Shown: positions 1 through 6,232 of the stretch, in pieces
Layout of the letters: the number at the start of each line of letters is the position of its first letter
How positions within the stretch are numbered: position 1 is the stretch's first letter
Assembly: GCA_947174155.1 (NCBI GenBank)
Contig: CAMWHX010000062.1
Coordinates: forward strand, 1-6,232
Reading direction: 5' to 3'
Length of the DNA stretch: 6,232 nucleotides
Source: an uncultured Porphyromonadaceae bacterium
GTDB taxonomy: Bacteria; Bacteroidota; Bacteroidia; Bacteroidales; Muribaculaceae
Position numbers and translations under genes: made by a program
Notes under the pieces: generated by a model
The model's input: the letters and a program-made list of their open reading frames with translations, nothing else
Database searches by the model: none
Told to the model about the DNA's origin: nothing

Positions 1-126
1 CTCCCCTTGTTTATCCGATGACAAAGTATTACCTTTGTCTCCGGAAGTCTCGGAGGAATCTCCTGCTGGCGCGGTTGCACCTTCATTTTGGCCGCTATTA
101 ACCTCAGTGGTATCGGTGTCTTTACC
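1..126 (-). other. Ser/Thr/Gly-rich tail leading out of the window (residues 2036-2077)
   Basis: After the nuclease-like domain the chain is Ser/Thr/Gly/Ala/Asp-rich and probably disordered, with NTLSSDKQGE as the last visible residues. The frame stays open to base 1, so the protein continues. In relatives as I remember them, such a linker precedes further domains, but none is visible here. Confidence 0.6.
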
Positions 127-3100
127 ACTTCCGACTGCGGGTCTGGAGTAGACTTTTGGCTTACGGCGCGAGTATCTCTTTTTGAAGATGCCCGCGCTGT
201 TTACATTCCAGTATTTGCCATCTCTCGAAAGCTGGATAAACAATGTATTGTTATGATCATCCGACACCTCCAACAGATATGTCTGACGATTTCCAATTTT
301 TGCACCCTCCTTGACCTCAGTATAATTCTTGGCTACCGACTCGACGAATTCTTCAACCGAAGAGAAACCGTTCTGCAGTATCTCATCACGGTGTCCGGCA
401 TCAATATGGAGATAGCCATATCCATGATCTTCTCCATTCTCATCCTTATGGTTTTCTCCAAGGCTCAGACGAATGGGAAGAGCATCCAGACCACTCTCCT
501 CATCCATAAAGCCAAAGTCCGCACTACCATCTGATGCCTTGACAAAAGGTTTCCCAAACTCGTTGACCTCATCAGAAAGCTCACAGCTTATCTCTACTTC
601 TTCGTTCGCCTCCAGATTGTCTTCGCGTTCGCCATCCAATCGGGCATCTCCGGGATTTTGTCCTGAGGTTTCTCCTCGACCATCTCCCTCAACTCCTCTT
701 CCACCGTCGGTCTCTGTTGCTCCCTGCGAAGTCTGTTCTCCGCGGCCAACATCTCCTCGGCCTCCCTGCTCCCCTGCCGAATGCGTTTGATTACCGCCAG
801 CCACATCAGGGCCTCCATCTTCTCCATGCTCATCTTCTTTTCTGTTTTTATCGTTTTCAGTTTTCTCTGTTAACGCTCCCTGAGGCGTATATCGTATTTC
901 CTCCCTCCCCGGTATCACAGGCGAAGCCGTACCAGGTTCATACTCGATACCCAATATCTTCTTTACTGCGCCCTCAAAGCTTCTATCTTCGACACTTGCC
1001 GACTCCTGGTTCTGTGCGGAAGCTTCAGCTTCCGACCCTGACTCCTCTCCGAAGTCAAAAAGCCCAGGCTCCTCATCGGTCCCCTGTATCCAGTCTAACA
1101 TCTGCTTCAGGATCGACCGAGTCTCCTTCATACTCCCACCCTTCATCATCGCTGCCATGCGAATAGCGAAGTTTGAGTGTCGGTTCTGATTGCTCACCAC
1201 ATCTCCCTCTTCGTCAAATTCAGTCTGTGCACGCCACGCCTCAGCAGCCCGAAGCGCATCCTCATAGTTGCGGGCATCCTTAAACTGCGGCGTACTCATC
1301 ATCGCATACATGGCGCGCACTGCCTCCTTGACGTGAGGCGCAACCTTGTCAGCTTCACCCGTCTTGCTATCTCGCCAGATCTGAGCCAAGACAGCGCTCT
1401 GAGCCTTAGCCGGCATGGCGTTAAACATCTCCTCAAACTCCCTGCTCTCTCCGGCGAAGAAAGTCCGCTTGATGAATTTCTCGATGTCCTCTATACCCTC
1501 ATCGCTCAGACTGCCGTCTTTGTTGATAGCAGTGGCATACTGACGGTCATCTATCTTTCCCATATCGCGCAGGAACTTCAACGCCTCCAGCCCATTTCGA
1601 CGTATCAGTGAGCGCAAAGATTCCCCATCCTCACTGTCATCGGTTAGTAGCGTATCCATGAAGCGCCCCATCTTCTCTCCGATACCGTTGGCAAGTCGAT
1701 CGGCATCTATCCGGTCCTTACCACCTGTCTCACGAGAGTTGCCGGTGTCCTGACCCAGCTCTATTGCCATATCATCGTCCACATCCACCATATTCACAAG
1801 TATCGGCTCCTCCATGAAGGCGATTGCTTGTGCCTGTTCCGGTGTGAACCCGAACTCTGCTGCATGGTCTATCAGATACTGTCGGTAGCGCTTCTGTGCC
1901 TCCGGCTCGTTGGCATACATATAGCGTAACGCCGCCATACGGTGATTGCCCTGGATAGCCTCACCTCGCACATTCACAGTCGGCGCCCCGCGGAACGGAT
2001 CCACCATATCCCGCGAGTCCGTAATCAGCGACGGATCCATCTCTTTGGCATGCTTCTGCTCTGCCAATATGCTCTCAGGATCCGTACGGTCCTTAGGTTG
2101 CGCTTCGTCGATAAAGAACATTGGATTACGACTTCCCTCCATGTGGCTCGCCTGTCCCTGCGATGCCTCTATCACTACCAGTCGCCCCTTGGGTCTGTGT
2201 CCGGTACGCTTCTCGTTGAAGTCCACCGTGACCTCTTTACCATCTACCCTCTCAACGATAGGTTCCTGACGTGTATATACGGTCTTCCCGACACGACGCT
2301 TGCCACGCTGACGTGCATCCGCCGGTGTGTCATTCATCATTTCTGGGATTCCGTCACGCTCCTCCTTCTCCCTGCGCAGTCGCTCAGCCTCAGCTCTTGC
2401 TTCCGCATCACGACGTTCAGCCTCCGCGCGTTCACGCTCGGCTCGCTCAGCTTCTACTCTCTGTCGCTCAGTCTCCTCAGCAGCTTGCACCTCCGCCTCT
2501 CGTCGGCTCTTCGTCTCCAGCATTGCTTTCCAGTGCGCAAGCCTCTTCTCTGCCTCGTTGAGCTCACTTCGGGCCGCCTCCTTATCTGCTTTGAATTTGG
2601 CTCGATCTCCGGTCACCTTCACGTTGCTGACCTTCTTGCGAGCCTTCTCCGCCTCCTTTTCCAATATGTTGACCATCCCGGTCGCATACTCCTCTGCCTC
2701 AGCTTCATCTGCCGAATCCTCCACAAGACCATCCCATGCTGTCTCCGGATCCGTCTCCTCAAAGATCGGCTCCCCCTGCTCATTCACCGGTATGCGCGAC
2801 AGCGCCGACTGCTCTCCGTTCTCTGCTTCACTGTCTCCATCCTCCCCCGTCTCGACATCAGTAGGTTTGTCTTCGGGTGCATTATCATTCGACACAGCCC
2901 CCGGTTCAGCTTGGAGCTCCATTAACCTGCGATGCTGCTCCTCCTCATATCCTTTCAGAAGTCCGCGCTCAAAATCACTCAACACATCCTTAGCCCGGTA
3001 TCTGCTGATAGCCCTTTCAAGCTGCTCATCACTCATCCGAATACCCTCGTCAGCACCTATAGTGTAGCCATTGTTGTATGTCTCACTTTTGCCATTACCG

Positions 3101-6100
3101 GAGTCCTCTCCCTCTCCCCTATCCTCACCCTGTTGTTGTGGTTCATGTTCATCTCCATTGGAATCCGCGGCCTCCTCCGCTAATTGAGTGACTCGTCGAT
3201 CACGTGCGGCATCGGCCTGCGCTTGCAGACTCTCTCGGGATGTGCGCTTTATATTTCCGTCGGGATACTGCACATCCACGTACCAGTTCCCCTCACCGTC
3301 ATACTCCTCACCGGTAGCTTCGCCCAGCACTGTCACCTCCTGAATTTCTTCTCCCTCCAAGACGGAATACACATCTCCCGCTTTAAAGCCAAGCACCCCT
3401 TCCAGAGAATCTGCCGCATCATTGGCCATCTCCTCCCTGATGCGCTGACGGGCCGACTCCTTCTCCACCTCTACTTCAAGCGCATCACCTATGCTCGCGA
3501 CCTGGTCAGCTGTGGTGAATTCTACCTTATGCGTCTCCGCATCCATGACTATGATGCTCTCGCTCGATTGCGTAGGATCCACACTGCTACCATCATCCCT
3601 CATCACAACCTCACCGCTCACAACGTACACTTGACGCCCACCATCCACCATTGTAGCCGGCTGGATCTTCCCCGTCTTTCGGTTAGCCCGGCCCTCTATC
3701 TCGGCATCACTCTCGGAAATACGACTGTCTATATCATCGCGTACGCGCGCTACCATACCATCATATACAGCCTTGGCATTGACGTAATCAGCCGCTACGC
3801 TTCGTATCTCCTCCTCTCTGAGACCGGAAAGGGCATTGATTGGATCATTGTCAAACTCCTCCACGGCATCCTCCGACAATGCACTCGCCAGACGATTGCG
3901 CTGCATCTCCATCATACTTCTGGCATCCGCCATCTCCTTCGGCTCGGTAGTCGAATACCCATCAAGGTAATTGGAATTGGCCGCGTCCTCGGCCTCTCCG
4001 GAAGCCTCACCACGTCGACGCACAATTGCCCCAAGATTGGCACCTCGCATCCTCAGTGATGCGTCCATATATTTCATTGTGGCCAGCTTCTGGACAATAT
4101 TCAGAGATTTATCCGCCATCAGATCGTCTGCCAGCTGCCCTATTTCATCGTTCGTCGTGCCGTCAATACGCGCACGCCATCCCTCCCAATCCTTCCCCGT
4201 GAATACTCTCGCGGCCCCTTTGTCAGCTTTGTTGACGTCATGCTTCATCGCTCCGTAAGCCGCACCCGATAGAGCATACCGCCCTGCGCCAAGCAGACCC
4301 ATCGACAATGCCATACCACCCCAGATGTCACCATGAAACTGCGGATCCAAAAGCAGATTCTTCCGATCACCATTTTCATCCGTAGTATAGGCATCGTCAA
4401 GATTCAGCATCGTGCGCCACAACTGACCGTAGTACTCCTCACCTACCTCTCCCACGTAATCCGATACTCCCACCTTCTCCAGCTGCTTCTGCAGAGTCCC
4501 CGATATGCCGGCAAGCTGACTCTTGCTCGCCTTTGTCAGCACTCCGCTTAGACGCTTTGCACCGAAAACATCAGCCAATTTGGCCGCGTTTTTAAGAGAT
4601 AGGACACCATCTATATGTGTACCAAACATCTCCGAGTAATTCTCGATGATGGCATTTGCCTCACCCTGCCACACTGCGCTTCCCCAAGTCTTATCGTTAG
4701 AGTAGTCGAGCGTCCCGTCATCGTTAACCTTGACCTCCCCCAATTTCCGGTCTATGATGTCGGCTGCAGTCTTGGCCCCCTGCACGGTGTTAGTCATCAG
4801 TGGAGCGCGCACAAGCAGGTCCTCAGGCATTGTCCCCAACACCTTCGTCGTCCACTTGACTGCATTATTACGTGCAAGGCCTGGAGCTTTACTTGCTATA
4901 CCCTTAAGGAGCTTTCGGCTCAGCTGTCGTGTCATTGCCGTCCCTCCGCTGCGTGCACCACCCATCAGGGCAAAGTCCAGCATGAAAGGAAGCATTTCTC
5001 CCGTCATCACACCGGCTCTGTGCCAAAACGACTCATTTTCTTGGTCCTCTCTCTCGGCCTCCTGACGCTCGTAGCTCCCCACAAGCAGCTCACGCTCTGC
5101 CTGGCTTAGATTTTCAGCATCCTTGACGGCTACTCCCATCTTTGTAACCGCATCCTGCAAGTCTCCAAGCCCGAAGTCCCATGTGCGTCTGTCGGAAACG
5201 ATCTCTCCGACACCTCGCCAGAATCCCACGTCCTTCCCCGCAATGCGGTCACTTTCATGTGAGAGCGCCTTCATCTTCAGTTCAGCCTCTCGCTGTGCCG
5301 CCTTCAACGCTCTATACTCTCGGTCCGTAGCAAGTATTTCGTTTACCTCAGATAGATAGGTATTTGCGGGAAGCTCACCACCATATCCGGCGTCCAGATT
5401 GTCCAGAATCCCCAACCCCTTCTCCCTTTCTTTGGTCTCAAGCTTTCGCTTCAGCTCCTCCTCTATCTCCTTTCTGCGCTCCTGCGCCCTGCGCTCAAGA
5501 TCCTCGATCTCACGCTCGGCCTGTCGCAGCTTGCTCCATGTCGTCACATTGTGAGCAAACTTTCTCTTTCGTTCCTCCTCCTTATTCTTATCCGCCCACT
5601 CTTCGGGTAAGTATGATGCTTTAACCCACTCAGACATCCTCTGATCGTAAGCATCGCGAAGTCTTACGTTGCGAGCATTATATTCCGCTGCATCAGCCTC
5701 AGTAATATCGGTTGTCAGGCCACCGTCGGGAAGGAGCCACTCAGTTTTGAGTGTGCCATCCTCCATTCGCTTCACCCCATACGGTACTGCACCGACACGG
5801 GAGTCAATGGGCTTGCCCTCACCGCTCTCCTCCTCCGCACCTGTCATATTTACCTGTGGCGCTCTCACTCCGCTCAGGCCCAGCACCGAAGTCTCTGTGC
5901 CCGCCATACGGGCCATCATGTCTGCAGCCTTCGCTTTGTCTCGCCCCTTTTGGGTTGACTGCTCAGTGACGCGACGACTCTTCTCGGCCACGTTTCGCAT
6001 CTTGCCAATCGTTCTGCCGGCCTGCTCCCCTATGGCCTTAGCTTGCAGTTTACGCTGAAGGGCTGTCTGAGGCAACTTCATCGTTTCTATCGCTGTCTCC

Positions 6101-6232
6101 TTCGCGTTGTCGGTGCCTACAGGCTGACTCGATGACGGGGTAGCAGCGGTATTTTGCACTGCTCCAGCACTTGCATTCTTAGCGGGATCGGCGGAACTTA
6201 CTTTCTGGCCCGGACGAAGCAATAACTCATCC
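1..6232 (-). CDS. Giant polyvalent mobile-element protein with ddrB-like ParB and PBECR-like nuclease domains, partial at both ends
   Basis: One reading frame is open across the entire window: 2077 codons, first complete codon 6231-6229, last codon 3-1, no stop and no evident start. The translation is coherent throughout. It has conserved-looking helical, beta and coiled-coil blocks separated by acidic or Gly/Ser-rich linkers, as in the large polyvalent proteins of phages and conjugative elements. The clearest assignments are the ddrB-like ParB domain (core about 1348-1718, QGNHR at 1427-1431) and the PBECR-like nuclease domain (1893-2035, HIDAGH at 1942-1947). The N-terminal half matches, from memory, proteins of Bacteroidetes mobile elements usually annotated as hypothetical. 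Known for the class: such proteins are thought to travel with transferred DNA and act in the recipient. Inferred: the gene continues downstream with further, perhaps enzymatic, domains, because the final residues are a linker and not a terminus. The main alternative is a giant phage or prophage protein of the same class. Confidence 0.93.
127..555 (-). other. PBECR-like nuclease domain (residues 1893-2035)
   Basis: The domain shows GKPFVKASDGSADFGFMDEE, then GYGYLHIDAGHRDEILQNGF with two His (1942, 1947) followed by Arg 1948, then SSVEEFVESVAKNYTEVKEG, a strand QTYLLEVSDDHNNTLFIQLS, and YWNVNSAGIFKKRYSRRKPK (2007-2026). The His-x4-His helix start, the 'S.eEFv..V.kNy' helix, the paired strands and the 'YWnV.sA.i' strand with trailing basic residues match the phage Barnase-EndoU-ColicinE5/D-RelE-like (PBECR) families. 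These are predicted metal-independent RNases found at the ends of, or inside, phage and conjugative-element proteins. Candidate active-site residues are His1942, His1947, Arg1948, Ser2012 and Lys/Arg 2017-2019. I cannot tell which PBECR subtype it is or whether it is active. No separate immunity gene is visible in the window. Confidence 0.75.
556..1077 (-). other. Gly/Glu/Gln-rich disordered linker (residues 1719-1892)
   Basis: This low-complexity region lies between the ParB-like and nuclease-like domains. Its first part is acidic (DEEPGLFDFGEESGSEAEAS) and contains one short ordered-looking piece, FEGAVKKILGIEYEPG. After that the main frame is dominated by Gly, Glu, Asp, Gln, Thr and Arg (for example GGRGDVGRGEQTSQGATETD), and it ends near NEEVEISCELSDEVNEFGK. 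In the second half (codons from 834 down to 598) only 30 of 79 main-frame codons end in G or C by hand count, against 48 of 79 in a stretch around the GNHR motif. The same DNA carries the +1-frame ORF. Confidence 0.7.
594..833 (-). CDS. Small ORF embedded in the +1 frame of the giant gene (79 codons), function unknown
   Basis: An ATG at 833-831 opens a 79-codon ORF ending in TAG at 596-594, wholly inside the giant gene and shifted +1 against it (over main-frame residues about 1800-1879). The product is highly charged (17 Lys/Arg, 16 Asp/Glu). It begins with an amphipathic stretch containing MEALMWLAVIKRIRQ (residues 6-20), continues as a helix-like Glu/Arg segment, and ends with DWMANAKTIWRRTKK. 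It has three Trp (11, 66, 74). By hand count 65 of 79 codons end in G or C. The bases before the ATG are A-rich (AAAACAGAAAAGAAG), which suits Bacteroidetes initiation, where strong Shine-Dalgarno sites are uncommon. A TAA in the same frame lies roughly 40 bases upstream. The main frame here is only a low-complexity linker. It may be a real overprinted gene, a +1 frameshift product, or chance. I recognise no family. Confidence 0.35.
   Translation of the reverse strand: MSMEKMEALMWLAVIKRIRQGSREAEEMLAAENRLRREQQRPTVEEELREMVEEKPQDKIPEMPDWMANAKTIWRRTKK
1078..2343 (-). other. ddrB-like ParB-superfamily domain (residues 1297-1718)
   Basis: After a lead-in (EMMNDTPADARQRGKRRVGK) the core runs from about residue 1348 to 1718. 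Visible marks in order are a strand RLVVIEASQGQ, the segment NPMFFIDEAQPKDR (1369-1382), APTVNVRGEAIQGNHRMAAL with the GNHR signature at 1428-1431, the strand PILVNMVDVDDD, and the loop GQDTGNSRETGG (1493-1504). A long helical C-terminal part follows (for example NGLEALKFLRDMGKIDDRQY and FNAMPAKAQSAVLAQIWRDS). This order matches the ddrB-like ParB family, named after phage P1 DdrB and frequent in polyvalent proteins. ParB-superfamily domains bind DNA or act on nucleic acids or nucleotides. Which applies here is not visible. GNHR replaces the GERR-type motif of chromosomal ParB, so partition-type CTP binding should not be assumed. Confidence 0.85.
2344..2805 (-). other. ALSRIP segment and long Arg/Glu coiled coil (residues 1143-1296)
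   Basis: The segment opens with ALSRIPVNEQGEPIFEETD (1143-1161) followed by ETAWDGLVE (1163-1171), a pattern I recall as conserved in this family. Then comes a helix pair (NILEKEAEKARKKV ... ARSELNEAEKRLAHWKAMLE) and about 50 residues of nearly pure Glu/Arg/Ala/Gln heptad-like repeats such as ERAERERAEAERRDAEARAE. The DNA for the last part is an imperfect GAG/CGT/GCT-type repeat. It is probably a rigid stalk presenting the ParB-like domain. No enzymatic role is indicated. Confidence 0.65.
2806..3207 (-). other. Acidic, mostly disordered linker with a helical insert (residues 1009-1142)
   Basis: Two Glu/Asp/Gly/Asn-rich low-complexity stretches (around residues 1020-1045 and 1100-1140) flank a more ordered helical piece, GADEGIRMSDEQLERAISRY, which continues through SDFERGLLKGYEEEQHRR. 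The linker separates the beta modules from the coiled-coil and ParB half of the protein. I see no motif that names the helical insert. Confidence 0.55.
3208..3396 (-). other. Small beta-rich SH3-like module 2 (residues 946-1008)
   Basis: The segment reads FKAGDVYSVLEGEEIQEVTV (about 949-968), then an acidic turn, then GNWYVDVQYPDGNIKRTSRE (about 981-1000) and a closing helix. The 'aGD.y.v' opening, with strands separated by acidic Gly turns, resembles an SH3-like or KOW-like barrel. It lies 34 residues after beta module 1, so the two probably form one binding unit. Assignment is by strand pattern only. Confidence 0.5.
3499..3693 (-). other. Small beta-rich module 1 (residues 847-911)
   Basis: This is a compact region with alternating strands: KIQPATMVDGGRQVYVVSGE, then VVMRDDGSSVDP, then a strand pair around SIIVMDAETHKVEFTTADQV. 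Turns rich in Gly and Asp separate the strands. The pattern suits a small beta-barrel or SH3-like fold used for binding. A helix (912-945) links it to the second module. I know of similar stretches in related giant proteins but have no domain name or ligand for it. Confidence 0.5.
3694..4245 (-). other. Helical middle region (residues 663-846)
   Basis: A mostly alpha-helical stretch directly follows the second hydrophobic run. It starts with an Asn/Lys/Asp segment (VNKADKGAARVF), then a Trp-containing unit (GKDWEGWRARIDGTTNDEI), then several amphipathic helices rich in Met, Ala, Asp and Glu, and ends near RDDIDSRISESDAEIEG just before the beta modules. A short Asn/Ser/Gly-rich break (about 735-750) splits it into two halves. 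It has no recognisable catalytic motif and is probably structural. Confidence 0.5.
4246..5226 (-). other. Conserved core with two hydrophobic stretches (residues 336-662)
   Basis: This block opens with GFWRGVGEIVSDRRTWDFGL (336-355) and continues to FWHRAGVMTGEMLPFMLDFA (402-421), an uncharged-to-hydrophobic run followed by GG. Later come GEVGEEYYGQLWRTML and a second run, DIWGGMALSMGLLGAGRYAL (635-654), continuing into GAAYGAMKH. The order and motifs match my memory of a conserved segment in large Bacteroidetes mobile-element proteins. The two hydrophobic stretches are short and Gly/Met/Ala-rich, so they could be buried helices, membrane-inserting segments or re-entrant helices. I cannot assign a biochemical function. 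Confidence 0.6.
5227..5586 (-). other. Charged helical / coiled-coil region (residues 216-335)
   Basis: Residues 216-275 are almost entirely Glu, Lys, Arg, Gln and Leu, with hydrophobic residues spaced as in a coiled coil (for example EREIEDLERRAQERRKEIEE). A short Gly-containing break (GYGGELPANTYLSEVNEIL) is followed by a second helix ending near GKDVG. It is probably an extended rod connecting the variable N-terminal part to the conserved core. No catalytic motif is visible. The coiled-coil call comes from composition and spacing only. Confidence 0.6.
5587..6231 (-). other. N-terminal visible part: low-complexity start and variable region (residues 1-215)
   Basis: The window enters the protein in a Ser/Ala/Thr/Gln-rich stretch (about residues 12-40) that looks like a disordered linker. 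A basic helical segment follows (about 50-105, rich in Lys, Arg, Gln and Ala). Next is a stretch (about 140-175) with alternating hydrophobic and Gly/Asp residues, including VPYGVKRMEDGTLKTEW and LLPDGGLTTDITEADAAEYN, which looks like a small beta unit followed by a helix. I recognise no domain. The region suggests that the upstream, unseen part of the gene encodes at least one more folded domain. Confidence 0.5.

Noticed and set aside
2344..2500. Imperfect repeats rich in cgctc/gctca on the plus strand, considered as a DNA repeat array
   Set aside because: They are the coding DNA of the Arg/Glu/Ala coiled coil. The repetition follows the heptad-like protein sequence and has no spacer structure.
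1942..2925. Long plus-strand ORFs (the longest 327 codons here, with others at 3184-4059, 2327-3067 and along the window)
   Set aside because: They lie entirely antisense to the giant gene. They read as Leu/Ser/Arg/His-rich, low-quality proteins, as expected from the complement of GAG/GCG/CTG-rich codons, and overlap one another in several frames.
1997..4348. Six GGATCC sites (1997, 2033, 2078, 2747, 3575, 4343), more than expected by chance
   Set aside because: All six fall in the same frame and encode an Asp-Pro dipeptide with GAT CCN codons, so codon choice explains them without a regulatory or restriction-related role.
6170..6231. LLLRPGQKV at the first visible residues, resembling the end of a LysM domain
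   Set aside because: Only about ten residues are visible and the rest of a LysM repeat would lie outside the window, so the resemblance cannot be supported.
1..6232. Search for RNA genes, promoters, terminators, CRISPR arrays, attachment sites and insertion-sequence ends
   Set aside because: None found. The main frame is uninterrupted and accounts for every base, and I saw no hairpin followed by a T-run, regular repeat-spacer pattern or terminal inverted repeat that stood out.

Overview
The whole window lies inside one giant gene on the minus strand. Read as the reverse complement, with complete codons running from base 6231 down to base 1, I find no stop codon in 2077 consecutive codons. 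No convincing start or end of the gene is visible, so both ends lie outside the window. Apart from one small out-of-frame ORF, everything here is best described as successive domains of this protein. The many plus-strand ORFs are antisense shadows.

The protein resembles the very large, multi-domain 'polyvalent' proteins carried by conjugative elements, plasmids and phages. The closest resemblance I recognise is to a family common in Bacteroidetes mobile elements. Three things support this: a ddrB-like ParB-superfamily domain (QGNHR motif), a C-terminal domain resembling the phage Barnase-EndoU-ColicinE5/D-RelE-like nucleases (PBECR), and a conserved hydrophobic and helical N-terminal half. 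The host is therefore probably a gut or oral Bacteroidales species of moderate GC (roughly 50-55% by eye). That assignment rests on family recognition and not on a taxonomic marker.

Layout in protein order (right to left on the plus strand; residue 1 is the first complete codon of the window): low-complexity start and variable region (1-215); charged helical region (216-335); conserved W/G-rich core with two hydrophobic stretches (336-662); helical middle (663-846); two small beta-rich modules (847-911 and 946-1008); acidic disordered linker (1009-1142); ALSRIP segment followed by a long Arg/Glu-rich coiled coil (1143-1296); ddrB-like ParB domain (about 1297-1718); Gly/Glu/Gln-rich linker (1719-1892); PBECR-like nuclease domain (1893-2035); Ser/Thr/Gly-rich tail leading out of the window (2036-2077).

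From what is known of polyvalent proteins, such a chain probably enters a recipient cell with the element's DNA and helps it establish, with the ParB-like and nuclease-like domains acting on nucleic acids. That role is inference. The most unusual local feature is a 79-codon ORF in the +1 frame inside the disordered linker just before the nuclease-like domain. In that stretch the +1 frame reads more like a folded protein than the main frame does. I see no RNA genes, promoters, terminators, CRISPR arrays, insertion sequences or intergenic DNA.
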